Of a stretch of DNA of 64,000 nt, positions 36,924 through 54,141 are shown in pieces. Source of the stretch: Balanoglossus misakiensis. Lineage: Eukaryota > Hemichordata. Below the pieces are notes generated by a model. That model saw only the letters and a list, made by a program, of their open reading frames with translations, was not told the origin of the DNA and did not search any database. Within the stretch, counting starts at the first letter, position 1. Each line of letters opens with the position of its first letter. A program made the translations under genes and the position numbers. The stretch covers positions 11,594,001 through 11,658,000 of the forward strand of contig CM082585.2 in NCBI GenBank assembly GCA_040954595.2, in the 5' to 3' direction.

Positions 36924-39900
36924 ATGGCGGTGAGTAATGACTACAGGTTGTGGTGTACATTTGTACGACAACCGAACTTCAGAAGAGATTGGAGATATTA
37001 CCGTGGTGTGAAGGTGGAAACGGGGAAATGGGATGGTGGGTTTGATGGGAGTAACTACTGTAGATGTTATAATTAAGTCCTAACACCCACAGATTCCCTG
37101 GTGATTGTGTATTGCAAGGTACATGTACATGTAGCCTGGATAGGCGTTTACAATACATGCCATCACTAACCCTGGAACAGCTGAATGTGATGCCAGGTCA
37201 TGCAGTGATTGATGTATTGTATTTGATGTGTTGGCACAGCCATGGAGTACATTAAGCTACTAGTAGTACCTCAAATGGTCTAGCCTAGAATCTATAACAT
37301 TGCTTATTTTGGGTCACAAGTGGATTCTATGTGTATGGAGTGACCTAGCTTCAGCTCAGTAGCTCGAGGTTAAACCAATAGGCAAAAACCTCGAGGTAAT
37401 GAAGTGCAGCTAGGTGTGACCTAGCAAATGTGCAAATTAAAATCAACTGTAGAGATAGGCTCCAACCTTCCACTGCTAGATGTAATTGATGCTTGCAGGT
37501 TTGTTCTTCTGCTGTCACCTCTCTGCAAAAGAACAAGAGCAGAAAGAGGCAAACACCCAGCAAATGTAAAGGTGGCACCTATCTCTACAACTGGTTTTTA
37601 TGCATTCTAAAAATTAACTGCAAATTTTGAAACCAGGTGACATTTGTTATTCCGAACTGCGTGACTAAGCCCCTTTTGATAATGGTATATTAGAAAACTG
37701 TATGCTCCTTTAGCAAGTGTGGTATTTGCATGTATTATTTTCAGTTTGCATGCAACATGTGGCCGGGATATTAGTGTTTACCATATTTATCCTATTGTGG
37801 ATGGTTTTGTAAATTTACAGAGCTGTACAACAACTCTCTCATTATTAAGAAATCAGATGTTTCAACTTCTGGAGAAAAAACCTACATAATAAGAATTAAA
37901 TAATTCTAACATTGACTGTTGTGAACAAAAAGTTGGGAGTTTTTTAATGCAGGGTATTTTTATGGCATAGACTATGAATAGAAAAAGTACAGTAAATCTG
38001 TTTGGAACAACATCATAACATGTGTTACATACTGATCTGTTTATTTATGGGTCAGTGATTTATAAAATCAGCGTATTATTAAAAGGAACGACACAGGTCC
38101 AGGTCATGGATTCCCTGATTTCTATCTCTTCTATTGGTTGGAAATCTGGTCAACATTGGAAAATGGGATAAACATAAGGACCAAAATGGCCAATTGATTC
38201 ATTTTCTTAACCTTTGACCTTTACAGTCAGATACATGGGGAGACTGGGATGAGAAATTTCTATCGGAGGAAAAACACCAATTTGGAAAGATGAATGAAGA
38301 GAACAAAGAGGCAGTGTCACCGGGCGGAGAAGGGGCAACGAAAACCACCCCACAAAAATCAGGAAAGGTAAGGATGGAGATTTACAACGCATTTGCAAAG
38401 TTAGGTTTTCATCAGAATTTTTATACTACTCCATTTATGGCTGCTCAGTGTAATAAGTGTTGGTTTATTGCTGACCTCTGCAATATTATTTGTTTCTTCG
38501 TCCAGCTGGATTCCTTGTCAAGGGAAGATTTGATCAAGTATATCAAAAAACAACAGATACTGGTCCAGAAAATCAGAGCAAAATGTGATGGTAGGTGCAT
38601 AGCAATGAAATCATCAAAAATTAAAGTGGAATGTGATTTCTTCATTTTACATCAGCAAGTTTTGCTTCTTCGTTACCCTTTATTTCAGCAAATACATTCA
38701 ATTTTTTTTTACAGACTTAGCCAAAAAGAACACAGAACTGGAAAAGGATAAGAATGATAGCTCGAGTGCCGAGGGCCAAGGCAAAATTCAGGTGAGTTTG
38801 ACAATGAAATGTATGATAAAGATTAACTGTTAGTGCATGTATGTGTTGTGTTAGTCTAGAGATTATCTGGTGATTTTCCCTGCAAATAGGAATGTCTATA
38901 GACTGCTATGAGAACCTCTAAGCAACTATTTCTGCATTGCAGGAGTTAGAGTCTGAACTTGCAGACTTGAGAGCTGAACACAAAGAATTGATGGCCGCTT
39001 ATAGTGGTGTCCAACTACAACAGGAAAATTCAGTGCAAATCCATGAGGTAAGAGAATGTTACATGCAGGCACATATACCTTACATAAAGTATTGACAGAA
39101 TAGGTGGCGGTTTTGAACAAATTAGACAGACATTGTCAAGTTCAGATTTGCAATGGATATTTCCCTAAGAAATCTAATAAAGACTAATATTGATCTCCTT
39201 TGTAAAATAAAAAAATGATTCTAGGATCTACATAGTAAGGTCAGTGAATGGACAGAAAAGTTTACAAAAAGTGAAGAAGAAAAGAAAAAAATCCAGGAAC
39301 AGTATAATGCTGAGGTGAAAAAGAATCAGGTGAGTTAGTCTGTGCTGGAATGAAAGAATGATACTGATTGGCTACTTGACACCAACTGCTTGTTTAAATA
39401 TCCAATTGTCTGCTGTTTTTTAAACTGGGTGATTTGAAGACTCTGTTGGTACCCAGCATGCATGTGAGAATCCCCTCTTCCCAACATAGGGTTGCAGCAA
39501 AAATAGTTCAATCTTTATGCTGTTGATAAAGTTGGGTTTGTGGGTAACCTTGGTGTGTGTTGGTATTAAGGTGGTTCCTTCCATGTTCCCTTGGTTATTA
39601 GAACATGGCAGAGCAGTTTGAGTGCATGAAGATGAAAGAGGAAACCATGGCAACCACATTCCAGTGTCTGCAAGAGGAGTGTCAGAAGCTGACTCAGGAG
39701 AAAAAAGTAATGCCTTTATTTACGACATACCGGTATTATCAAAAGAAAAAATTCAGAAACAAATGCATGTGTAAATCAATGTTTATGCATGTTGAGACAG
39801 AATTGACCCTTGACCTTTGAACTTGTGGATCATTGCAGGACTTGAGTGATCAGGTCAGTGTTTTGACCGTGGCCAGAGATGAAACCATGAAGGCTATGAA

Positions 39901-42900
39901 AGCGCTGAAGCAAGAGCAGCAGGGTAGCGACAGTGCCAGCGCTCAGCTGCAGGTCCAGATAGAAGCTCTGACAGCAGAAAGAGATATGGCCAAGTCTGAA
40001 GTACAACAAGCTGTGGAGAAGATTGCTGATCTGCAGGGGAAGTTGGAAGATGCAAAGTCTGGTGAAGAGAGACTCGAGGAGGAGAGTAACAAGTTGAGAG
40101 ATGAGAACCAAGATTTGAAGTCAAAAGTTGAAGAGTTGACGGCCATCAGAGATGAGCTTGAAGGTCTCAAAGCAGGTGTGGGGCAGAAAGACGAGGAATG
40201 TGAAAGTTTGAGATCAGAAATGAAGAAACTGACAGAGAGTCATGAAAGCGTTAGAGGACTTAACGAGGAACTGAAATCACAGATTAGTTTACTTATGAAT
40301 GAAATGGAAGTTGTCATTGAGGAGCGGGACAAAGTCAAGCAAGAAATTGAAGCTGTCAAAACTGAACAACAGAAGATAGCGGAGGAGAAATCTGATATTG
40401 AAAAGAAGCTCGAAGAAGTGATGAATGAAAAGGAACAGGTTAATTCAGAGTTTGAGACTGTGAAATCTGAGAGAGATGATTACAACAAAGCCCGGGAAGA
40501 ACTGAGGAGTGAACTTGATTCAGTTCTGTCAGAAAAAGAGAGGTTGTCGGTGAGGTTGACAGAGATTCAACAAGACCAGGAGAGATCAAGCGGGGATTTA
40601 GAAGGAGAGTTAGAAAGAGTGCGTAACGAGAGGGATGGACTTTCTGCAGATGTTTCACGGTTGCAGTCAGAGAAAGAAGAGCTTGTCAAGGAATCTGAGA
40701 GTGTGAAGCAGGAGCATGAGAGCTTTGAAACTGAGATGAAAACCAAATTTGAATGTTTGCACGAAGAAATGGAGAAAATGAAAACAGAGCTTGCAAGATT
40801 GAATGCAGAACGGGACGAGATTAGCAGAGAGTTGGAAGACTCCCAGGTTGAGAAGGAGAGGTCGGTCGATGAACTGAAAATTCAACTGGACAACTTGAAG
40901 ACGGAGAAGGAAAATGTTGCATCAGAGCTGGAGAAAGTGATTGAAGACAGAGACAGGATGATGAAGAAGCTAGAAAGTGCCAACATAGGAGTTGAAACCA
41001 CGGCGATGGAGCTGCAGAATGAAATGAAGAAAGTACAAGAGGAAAGAGATCAGCTGCATGTACAGACGGAGAAGTTGATGGGAGATAACCAGAGGCTCTG
41101 TGATGAGATGGAAATGGCCACACATGAGCACAAGGGTGCTAGACACGACCTAGAGAATGAGTTAAGTGATGTGAAATTCGAGCGAGATGAGCTGAAAATC
41201 AAGATGGAGTCGCTGCAGGAGGAAAGGGCAAAGTGGACGGGAGAGATGGAGGTTGTCAGTCACGGTCTGGAGGAGGCCCTCAACGACATGCAAGGTAAAC
41301 TTGAAGCAGCCAACAGCCAGGTAGGGCAGCTCACGTCACAGATTGAAAGTTTGGAAAAGGAGCGCGATCAACTCACAGGAAATTTACAGACACTGCAGAG
41401 GGATAATGAAAGCTCATCTGGTGAACTTCAAAATGAATTGCAGAAGGTCAGAGGTGAATTGCAGAGTGTTCAGGAAGCTCTGTCGGTCAAAGAGGCAAAT
41501 CTTGAAAATGCCGAACAGCGGTTGAGAGATGCGATCCAAGAAAACAATGTTGTGAAAGAGAAACTGACAGGAGAGCTGCAGGGTGTGATTTGTGAAAGAG
41601 ATGAGATGAGAAGCAAATTAGAAGAATTTGATCAACTTCGGTCTAAGTATGAGAATCTTCAGGAGCAACTGAAGTCGGCAGAAGAAGCAAAGGAACAATT
41701 GGAGGAAAGTTTCGGCGGACAGAATGCAGCGAGAGATGAGGAGCTTGGCAAACTGCAGACTGATGTCCAGAATCTGCAGGGTCAGCTTGGGTCAGTGGAG
41801 GAAAGAAACCAGCAACTACAGCAGCAGTTGGAGGAGAGTGTCAGCAAACAGAATGAGGTCAAAGGTGATCTGGAAGTGATGTCAAAGGTCAAATCAGAGC
41901 TGGAGGAGCACTTGCAGAAATTGAAAGAAGACGTGGAGAAGGAGAGATCAGAATTCAGAGAAAAAATTGAAAGTTTAGAGTCGGAGAACAACCACTTGAA
42001 AAATGAGCTATCATCATTGAAAGACCAGAAACAGATGGCAAATGAAGAATTGCATACAGAGCTCACTAGAATCAGGGAAGAAAAAATCTCCTTAGCAACG
42101 GAGTTTGAGAATATTCAGAGGTCAAATGTCAACATGGAAGGAAGGTGCCAAGAACTGGAGAATAATCTTCAGACTTTACAGGCAGAGAAAGTTGAAATGC
42201 TTAAGATCAAAGAAAAGTTAACTCAGGATGGAGAAGCTTGCACAGAGGAGCTGAAAAATAAAATTCAGAATTTAGAAAGTGAGAAGGACAAGATAACGGC
42301 AGATATGGCTGCTTTGAAAGAAGAATCTCAGAGGAAAGATGAGATGAATAATGAGATGAAGAAAGAACTCAGTAACCTAGCAACTGTGAGAGAAAACTTA
42401 ACCTCCGAATTGGACTCACTTAGAGAGCAATATCAAAATAGCGATGAAAATAGCAGTAAACTCACAGAGGAGATCTCTGTTCTGAAGTCACAGACTGAAC
42501 AGTTGGAAACTCTGAAACAGAATCTTGAAGCTGAGGTGGAAGCGAGTAAGAAAAGCCTACAAGAGAAAGAGGCGCAGCAACAGGAAGTGACATCACGGTT
42601 GGAGGAATCAAACAACAGACACGGAGAACTGACAGAACGTATTCACAAACTGGAAGAGGAGCTTGGAACAGTGCAAGAGAGACTTGCAAAAGTGACAGAG
42701 GAGAAAGATGGGCTGATGAAAGAATTGGAAATTGAGAAGGTGGGCAGAAAGAAAACAGAAGAGACTGTACAAAAGATGTCGGAAGAGAAGGGAGAAGAAG
42801 GGGCTTTAGAAAAGGAGCTGGGTAAGGACAAATCTCACTTAAGAAATTGAATCGTATTTGTCAGTATTTTACACACAGTAGATTGATACAGAAAGTGTTC

Positions 42901-45900
42901 ATTTATGATGTAAAGCTAGAATTTATTTCAGTGTTTCCCCTACTTTCCACTTCAGCACAAACAAAGACCAAACTGCAAGAAACTGAAGAGAGGTTACAGA
43001 AGGTGAAAGCTGTTGCGGTGAAAGCCAAAAAAGAAATGACAGAAGCCAAGAAGCAGGTGAGACCCTAGTGCTGATTGGCTAAAAATGGCAGATCTGTCAC
43101 TGTAGTTTATAGTTACCCAAAAGTCTTGTTACAATCATTTCTGGTTTCCATCTAACAGGTTTCCACACTGACAGAAGAGATGTCCACACTTATCGCAGAG
43201 AGAGATGAAATCCACCAGAAACTAGAAAATGTCGGCAAACAGTCGGAATCAAATATAAAACAGCACGTGGAAAGTTATCAGGTAAAGATTTGTCATTTCA
43301 TCTATTTTCTGACAGCTTTGATGGCACCAAATCAAATAAATCAATCTTATTATGATGTGATGTGATGTTTGTCTTTGCAGAGCTTGCAGAGAGAGTATGA
43401 CAAACTTCATGATGATCTAGACAGCGAGAAAGAAGTCAGACAGGGTTTGGATAAACAGGTCCAGAATTTGGAGAAACAAATACAGGAATATACAGAACAA
43501 GTGAAGGTAAGTATGGAAATGCTGTCATCTTCGAAAAATGGAAAATCACAGAATTTTTTTTAGAGAGGGTGATCGTATGATCCCTGCATGTGAAATTTAT
43601 GGTTTATCTTTTCTTCCACGCAGACTTTGAATGAAGAATGCAGTAACGTCAAACAGAGTAGAAATGACATCAAAACCCATTGCGAGGAGTTGGAAACGCT
43701 CAAAGAACAACTTCAGCAGTTCATCAGTGAACAAGAAAAAGAAAAATCACTGACTGAACGCGAACGTGAAGCTGAAAGGATGCAGAAGGAACGAAAAATA
43801 GAAGATCTGAACGAGGTATTTTTGTTGTTTATGTTTTATTAGTGCACATGTCATTTCTTACAAGATGTGTGATGAATTCTTTCATAGTGGTTTTCTAAAA
43901 TAAAGTCCAGCGATGTGTGCGTATATTGGGACTCTATGAGTGAGAGACTTCTTGACACTGTCAATCTGAAATCAGCCACTTCTTTCTGTATCTGTATTGT
44001 TATATAAAGTGTTGACTGAAACTTGTATTTCAGGCCAAAGCCAAGATCAGCAGCTTAGAAGAACAACTTGCAAAGCAGAAAGAAGAATATCAATCGACTG
44101 TGGTGCAGTTAGATCAAGCTCAAAAGGTGAGAGTATGTCAGAGGTAATAGCCACTCACCAGGACTGCCATGGAAGTGAGAACAAACAGACACAATCAGAC
44201 ACCCCAGAAAAGTATGTGTCAAGTCTAAGATTGAAATGTCTCTCCCTTACGTATACCTTTTTGATTACCTTCAGGAAGCATCCAACAGCAACCTCATGGA
44301 TCTGGAAATTGCTGACTACGAAAGGAGCATTTCCGGCCTGAATGCTGCCATTGCTGAGAAAGAAACCAAGTTGACGGACATGTCAAAGGAAGTGGAAAGA
44401 CTGGAGAAGATCACGGAAAATCTACAGAAACAGATGGAAATGAAGGAAACACAGAGACAGCAGTCGGAAGAGAGGGGAAATAAACTGAAACAACTCTTGG
44501 TGAAAACTAAGAAAGATCTGGCTGATTCAAAGAAAGCTGTAAGTGTTTTATGAGTAAACTGTTATGTTTTCATTTTAAGTTGTCATATCATCTGTTAACA
44601 TGTCACTGCTTCAACCAACATATTCTCCTATATTTCAACTGTGGTGCCCCTATCAAATGATTTTATTGTTTATTTCAGGAAACTGAACAGAAAAGTAGTG
44701 ATGCAGCATTAAGAGGACAGTTAGAACATCTGACGCGTCAGTGTGAAGAATATAAAATGCAGATAGCAGATGTAGTCACACAATCTCAAAAATATCAAGA
44801 ACAGGTAAAAAATACACAACATAAACTTTCAAAATCTTGTCTCGCAAATAGATATCAATGTTTACCCAAAGACAGTTGTCTATAATCATGCAGTATTTCA
44901 CAATCACTACATCGATTGACTTCTGTGTCTGATTTTGTCAGCTTTACTCATCGAATGAAGCTAATCTCCGCACCACAAGGTCTCTAGAAGCCAAGATTTC
45001 TGCTCTACAGCAAGATTTGGAAGGATCCAAGAAAGACCTCACTTCCTGTCAAGCAGAATATGAGAGTTACAAGGTAACAAACCAACAAACATTTCAATAT
45101 GGCTGCCAAAGAATTTCAGCATACCGGTATTCCTGTTACAAAATGTCAACCGAAGAAAAATTCTGTAATTTGGGAAATTTTCCATTTCACAGGTGAGAGT
45201 ACACTCTGTGTTAAAATCCCAGAGGAGAGATACTCCTCAGGTGAATTCAGAAGCTGAAAAACAAGAGAAAGACCGTCTCGAGAAAGTTGTTGAGCAGCTG
45301 AAGCACAAACTACAGGAAACCAAGTAAGTACTTGTGTCAAAGGGTGACATTTTTGTTTGTTTGTTTTGTTTCTCATCTTCAGCATCTCCACAAGGTTGAT
45401 GGATTGTCAAACCATATAATTTTTTTCATGTTTGTTTGTTTGTAGCAATCACCTGACAGCTGCCTCCAATGAGTATGAACTCTTACAAGAAGAACACGAC
45501 AGGTTACTGCAGAGGCATAGTGACATGGTACAGGACAGTATCAGAAAAGAAGCAGTGTGGAAAGAAAGGTACTCTTACATTCACCTACAAAATATTATGT
45601 AAAGATATTTTTAATTCTGCAACATGGCATTTTGCACCACTGCATGCAGGGAAATCGGTCTTCCATCGTGAAAATCCTGACTGTGAATAATTTGTGTTTG
45701 CAGACAAGAGAGATATCACGTGGAACATCATTCTGTCAAGCTGGAAAACATAGAAACCATCCAACAACTGACATCACAGAATGAAGCACTGACGAAAACA
45801 TTCAAGGTAGTACAATTCTGTAACTTACCTGAGAAATTATGCAAATACATTGAATATTGTTCAAATTCATGCAATGCTACTCTGAATGGTGAAAGTCAAA

Positions 45901-47363
45901 TGTTTCATTTCTTCCTATAGGAGCAAATGAAGGTCATGATGGATGACCACCACCGTGCCATGGAAAATTTACAGAAACAGCTGGAAAGCTCAGAGAATGA
46001 ATTGTATAGACTGCAACGGGAACAGCAACAACAACAGCAGCAACAACAACATGCTGCAGTGTATATGCAAATCAAAGATAACCAACAGGAAGTGATGCAG
46101 CCCAAAGAGGAAAGAGAAGCTGGTGAGGTTAGTCTTTCAGAATAGAAATTCACTTTGAAATATCTCCATGTCAACACCAAGATGTAATCAACACTTTTAT
46201 TAAACTTCTGATGTTTTGATTTTCCCTAGGGAATGGAACATCCAGACTCAGAATCAAACCTTCCACCGACTCCTGTTACACCTGGTCCAACTGTTGTTCC
46301 TTTAGATCAGTTACTCAGTGGTAACAACGATGAAAAACAGAGCGTTACAAGCATCAGTACGAGCGCTGAGGAAGAGAATCTTCGCCAGCAAGTGACGGCC
46401 GCAGCCAAAAAACTGGAACATTTTGCTGAGGTGTGTGAATGGGTGATTATGAGAGTCTATCCCATGTTAGTGATAATGCCAAAAGACAAGATATTAGCAA
46501 AACTGTGTGAAAAGTGCCACACCAGTAATTCTGTGTATATCTGTGTGCCTCTCTCTCTCTCTCTGTCTTTCTGTCTCCCTCCCTCCCTTCACCAAACAGA
46601 TAACCAATGAGAATGAAGCAACCATTATGCGGCTGACAGAACAGGCCAAAGTGTTAAAGGATGAAATCCGGCGACTGGAAAGAAACCAACAGAGAGATAA
46701 ATCTGTCTCCAATATGGAATATCTGAAAAATGTTCTCATGAAGGTAAGCAACAAAATATCATTGTAGTCCAGGTGTGTGAGATTCAGTGGAAATTATTCT
46801 TATCAGAGCTTGTACGCGAGTATGACAACATGACTTTGCAGTGGGTCTCAGTGTTGTAGGTCAGGGCTGGTGCTGTCAAAATATTGGTTTGAGTTGATTC
46901 CTAAAGTCTTCTTCTTTATTCTAATAATTTCTTAGTTCATGACACTACCACCTAGTGATGAAAAGCAGAGATTGATTCCTGTGATAACGACGATGCTGAA
47001 ACTGAGTGCAGAAGAGAAGGACAAGATCGCAGAGATTGCACTGGGTGAGTTTGACTGCCAGACTAGTAGAGAGATGGGGAGAGACATGGGGGGGGGGGGG
47101 TGAACAGATGTGTACATAGACAGGCTCACAGGTCAGACACACACATACATACAGACGGACAGACAGACATAATTATCAGATTGGTCTTCACTTGTATTAT
47201 TCAAATGAAAACTATCAAAGTACACAAATCTGTCCATGCAAAAGTCTTGTCATAAATTTTGATCTTTCTTTATTTCATTTGAATCTCAGCTGAAGTTGGA
47301 GAAGAGACTGGTGGAGCTGGTTGGAGTGGTTACTTACATCGCTGGTCAGGAGGAATGGTTTAA
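36924..47363 (+). CDS. GCC2: GRIP and coiled-coil domain protein 2 (golgin GCC185)
   Basis: A 1951-residue trans-Golgi tethering golgin (human 1684, from memory). Coding exons: 36924-36929, 38227-38367, 38506-38590, 38715-38791, 38943-39047, 39225-39329, 39602-39706, 39839-42821, 42956-43056, 43159-43281, 43381-43506, 43624-43815, 44034-44126, 44275-44538, 44679-44804, 44942-45073, 45193-45323, 45446-45568, 45704-45806, 45921-46127, 46230-46430, 46600-46743, 46936-47044, 47290-47363. Total 5856 bases, in frame. The N-terminal LSREDLIKYIKKQQILVQK matches human LPKEDLIKFAKKQMMLIQK. About 1700 residues of coiled coil follow, with a 2983-base exon. Family blocks near the end include NLMDLEIADYERSI, KLKQLLVKTKKDLADSK and VRVHSVLKSQ. 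The GRIP domain at about 1877-1925 (NMEYLKNVLMKF, DEKQRLIPVI) binds Arl/Rab GTPases. The C-terminus is WSGYLHRWSGG. The two-codon first exon is supported by ACCATGG context and phase. Confidence 0.93.
46022..46051 (+). repeat. CAA/CAG tract coding polyglutamine in GCC2
   Basis: A run of mixed CAA and CAG codons in the exon 45921-46127 encodes about ten glutamines, broken only by context. The mixed codons make it relatively stable. Confidence 0.8.
47088..47100. repeat. Poly(G) run
   Basis: Thirteen G residues in the last intron of GCC2. Confidence 0.9.
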
Positions 47364-48245
47364 TTGCAAAAAAAACCAGACATGTACTGGTGTGGTAGAA
47401 ACATAGGTGTTTGAATAAAACATTGAACTAACCTTAACATTGAAGAAAATTTTGCTATATATTGTACTACATTTCTGAGTACTCCATGTTGTGGTGGATT
47501 TTTTAAAACTGCATAATGGAGAACGCTTTGAAAATCTTCTTAAGGGAGATCAAAGGTAACTTTGTTAGAGTTCATATTGACCCCAGAATATACTTAAAAT
47601 TGTCTTTTGATGCCCAAGTCTCTGTCATTTCACTCAAGTCACCAGCATTATTGAATGTTTCCTAAATTTTGCAGAGGCACTCTGAGATATGTTACTATCT
47701 CAAATCACATTTTGTAAGACGACATTGTTTGGGGGCTGGTTTTGCTTTTAATGTATCATTTTAGCTACCATTTTCCTTTCATTTTCAGTTTTAAGGGACA
47801 TATTAATAATTTGGTTGAAACTTTTTTTTCTGTTTTCTTGAATTGTTATGTAGATTTACAGCCTACACTGCCACCAACTCTAAAAAAGTTGGCAGTGCAG
47901 CTTTTTTGCGATGCCACATTGAATGCCTAGTGGTTAAAGTGAACATTATCTCTGCTACCCTCTAGTGTCAGGTGAAAGGAAACTCATTCACAGCAATATG
48001 AAATCTGATTGGTATTATTCTGATTGGCTATTGTGCTATTTTCTGATACGTGTATTAGAACTCAAGTGCATATACATGTATAGTGCAACTTCCAGAAATG
48101 TTATCTCCAGTACTCAGAGATATATTCAACATTTGTTAATGAATGTTATGGTTTATTTTTTTTGGAAAAATTAAACATTCTTGCGTCAAGATCATGTGAA
48201 ATATTTTTTGTTTCCAAGTGCAATAAAAAGGTCAGTGAAATGGGA
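47364..48245 (+). terminator. GCC2 3' UTR with poly(A) signal
   Basis: AATAAA at 48222-48227 follows about 0.86 kb of non-coding AT-rich sequence after the GCC2 stop. Confidence 0.6.
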
Positions 48246-48369
48246 TATTGTTGTGTTCTTGTACATCACAAGGATACATTTGCCTAGCCTTTAAATTTAC
48301 AAACTTGGGGCAGTGTGGTGTGGATTTATCATATGGTGATACAAAAATTAAAACTCAAACATATTGAAT

Positions 48370-48927
48370 AATGAATATTTTATTTCAGGAAGAAGATCAA
48401 CTGAACAGTCTTTTTACTTTTGTTTTGTCGCCATCAGACAAATTAAGGTGAACAACAAGGAACATGCTTATCTAAATTATACTAAAAACTTGCCAAATAA
48501 TAGTTCCTTTCCACCAACAGTACTAAGAGAATGAAGATAAAAGGTAAACGTTAAACTTCACCACTAAACAGTGTTTTTGCTAAAGGTAGGGGAACATGTA
48601 AATGTTTATAGGAACCCTGGAAATATTTGAGAACTCGTTTATATATAAATGCATTGATAAATTAAGGTAACTCTTGATATATTTACCAGGGTACCACCCT
48701 TAAGAAAAACACAGCCTAAAATCATCCAAAGGAGATCATGATTCTGATTGGTCCATCGAATGTGACAACTACAAACACTAACCAATCAATATCTAAAAAC
48801 AAAAAAATGCAGTGTCCTACAAATGATCACATTCAGTGATTCATCAGGTGTGAAACTTAAGAAACATTCTGATAAACAGTAAACTAAACTATTATATACA
48901 CCACACAACTAAGTGGAAAGCTCTTGA
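48370..48927 (-). terminator. FIS1 3' UTR with poly(A) signal
   Basis: Minus-strand AATAAA at 48379-48384, about 545 bases past the FIS1 stop. The convergent GCC2 poly(A) signal lies only about 150 bases away. Confidence 0.6.
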
Positions 48928-50117
48928 TCACGACTTCTTAGAGAGAGCCACGCCAATTCCAACAAGACTTCCCAAGGCCAAAGCAGCACCACCAACTATA
49001 GCCATCCCCATCAAACCCTCTGTAAAATAAAACGAGAACTATTGTTGATTTTCATCTCTCATTCTCTCACTCCCTCAAACAAGTCATCATTTTGATTTCA
49101 GCAACCAACATAACTTAAAAATAAAATACACAAACATCAATCCCCATTAAAGTCTTCCAGGTGTCACAGTCTCTATATCTGAGATTTCACTCCACAGAAC
49201 ACAAAACATGTTTTCTTACCTCTGTTCATTTTCTTTTTAATGAGTGTTTCCAGTTCCTTTGCTTGGTGATTTTTCGGTTCGTTCTTCAGAATTGCACGGA
49301 CATAATTCAGTGCTTTGGTATACTCCTGGAAAAGAGAGAACATGGTAAAAGTTTGAATGATTTAGATTGGCATTCAGAATCATGTGCCTTGTGTATGCAC
49401 AGGATGTCAAAACAGCAACCAATGAAAGTCAGTGATATTAAGAGTTGAACTCACTTAAAATTGGGTACACCACATGTGAAACCCAGTTACTCAAACACTG
49501 ATAAAGGTCACAATGTCCAACTCACCTTTAACCTATAGTTACCAATAGCTAAATAGAATAGATAATCTCTCTGACTTTCATCATCTGCGCCAACATAAAG
49601 TTGTTCAAGTAGGGCAACACCTTTCTGCATATCCCTCAAATAACGGCTCCGTATCAGACACCAGGAATATTCAAAGGTGGCCTTTGCACTAACTTTCCCT
49701 TTGGCAGCCTCATCATTGTACTGCCTCTCAAATTTCTGGTGGTCAGACAAGAAAAATATTAGCATTAAACAGTTCTTGCATCCCACTATTAAAAAGGTGT
49801 GCACTTAAACATTTACACGGGGTACAACGAACAAAATCGTGAGTCATGTTCATGTGATCGATGACATTATAAGCGTTGCCATCACATTCATATAGACTGT
49901 GGTACATGTTAATATCCCAACCCAGCTGGTGCGATCCAGTAGGTGAAATTTATTTGGGGCTTTCGAAGTACGTCGTACTGTCTCCCTTGGTAATCTCTGT
50001 AACCCATACTACTAGTACTTTATTTCAAGTTATCTTGCCTCGGGGCAATATATCCATCTGATATTTCCCTACCTTGAGATCTTCTGGAGACACTACCTCT
50101 TCCACGACAGTCTCCAT
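48928..50117 (-). CDS. FIS1: Mitochondrial fission 1 protein
   Basis: A complete 150-residue FIS1 (human 152, from memory), a tail-anchored adaptor of the mitochondrial and peroxisomal outer membrane involved in fission. Exons: 50073-50117, 49526-49735, 49220-49325, 48928-49019 (453 bases, in frame). The N-terminus METVVEEVVSPEDLKKFE aligns with human MEAVLNELVSVEDLLKFE. The TPR-like helices contain FEYSWCLIRSRY, QRDYLFYLAIGNYRLKEY and KALNYVRAILKNEP. The last exon encodes the tail anchor GLMGMAIVGGAALALGS, followed by the short basic SKKS terminus needed for outer-membrane targeting. Confidence 0.96.
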
Positions 50118-50808
50118 GTTGATTTCCTGGGTCACATGAGGTCATTACGCAAGCGTCATTCCAAACTTGCCTACGTACGTAACATACGCCACCAACGACC
50201 CCACTCCAGCTTCGTTTCTCTTTTATAGTTCGGTAGGTTGGCATAGTCTCGCATTAACAAAAATTAATACGCCAAACAACTGTGTCAAATGGTCGATTTG
50301 CTTGACACAGTTCATCAGGAGGGTTGGTCAGTTTTGTGATAGTGTATCTCTTAAAACATTCATATAAATTTTCCGTCACTTCAGAGATTACTTCAAGTTT
50401 TATGCTAAGTATTTTCGATCTACTTTGTATACGCACATTAATAAAAATCTACCTGGGTTGCAACCACGCCCTATCAGATGACACTACAAAATGGCGGCCA
50501 TCTGTGTATAACTAGCTGGAAGTGAAGTCATCGAGGGTGCTGCGTTAAAATCCGGTCAAGTTGGAACTGTATCGCGCTACCCTTTCCGGACATTTCAGTT
50601 TTCCACGTATGGGGTATCGGTGTATACGTATACCTTTGTAAACTGTGTTTAATTTGCTTAAATATATCTTGATACCGGGTATAAAAACAGAATCTGCTCG
50701 TGGAAGCCGCCTGTTGTGTAAAGTCCCGTGCCGATATCGACGTCGTGGTGTTTATGGTATCATTGCGAACGAGGGACCAAGTCTTTTGTCAGTCTCTGAA
50801 TCCATAAA
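50118..50808. promoter_or_regulatory. Bidirectional promoter FIS1 / STK24-type kinase
   Basis: 691 bases between divergent start codons. An AAAATGGCGGCCATC YY1-like element lies at 50488-50502, and CpG density is raised towards the kinase start. No TATA box was recognised. Confidence 0.6.
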
Positions 50809-54141
<3,333 letters not shown>

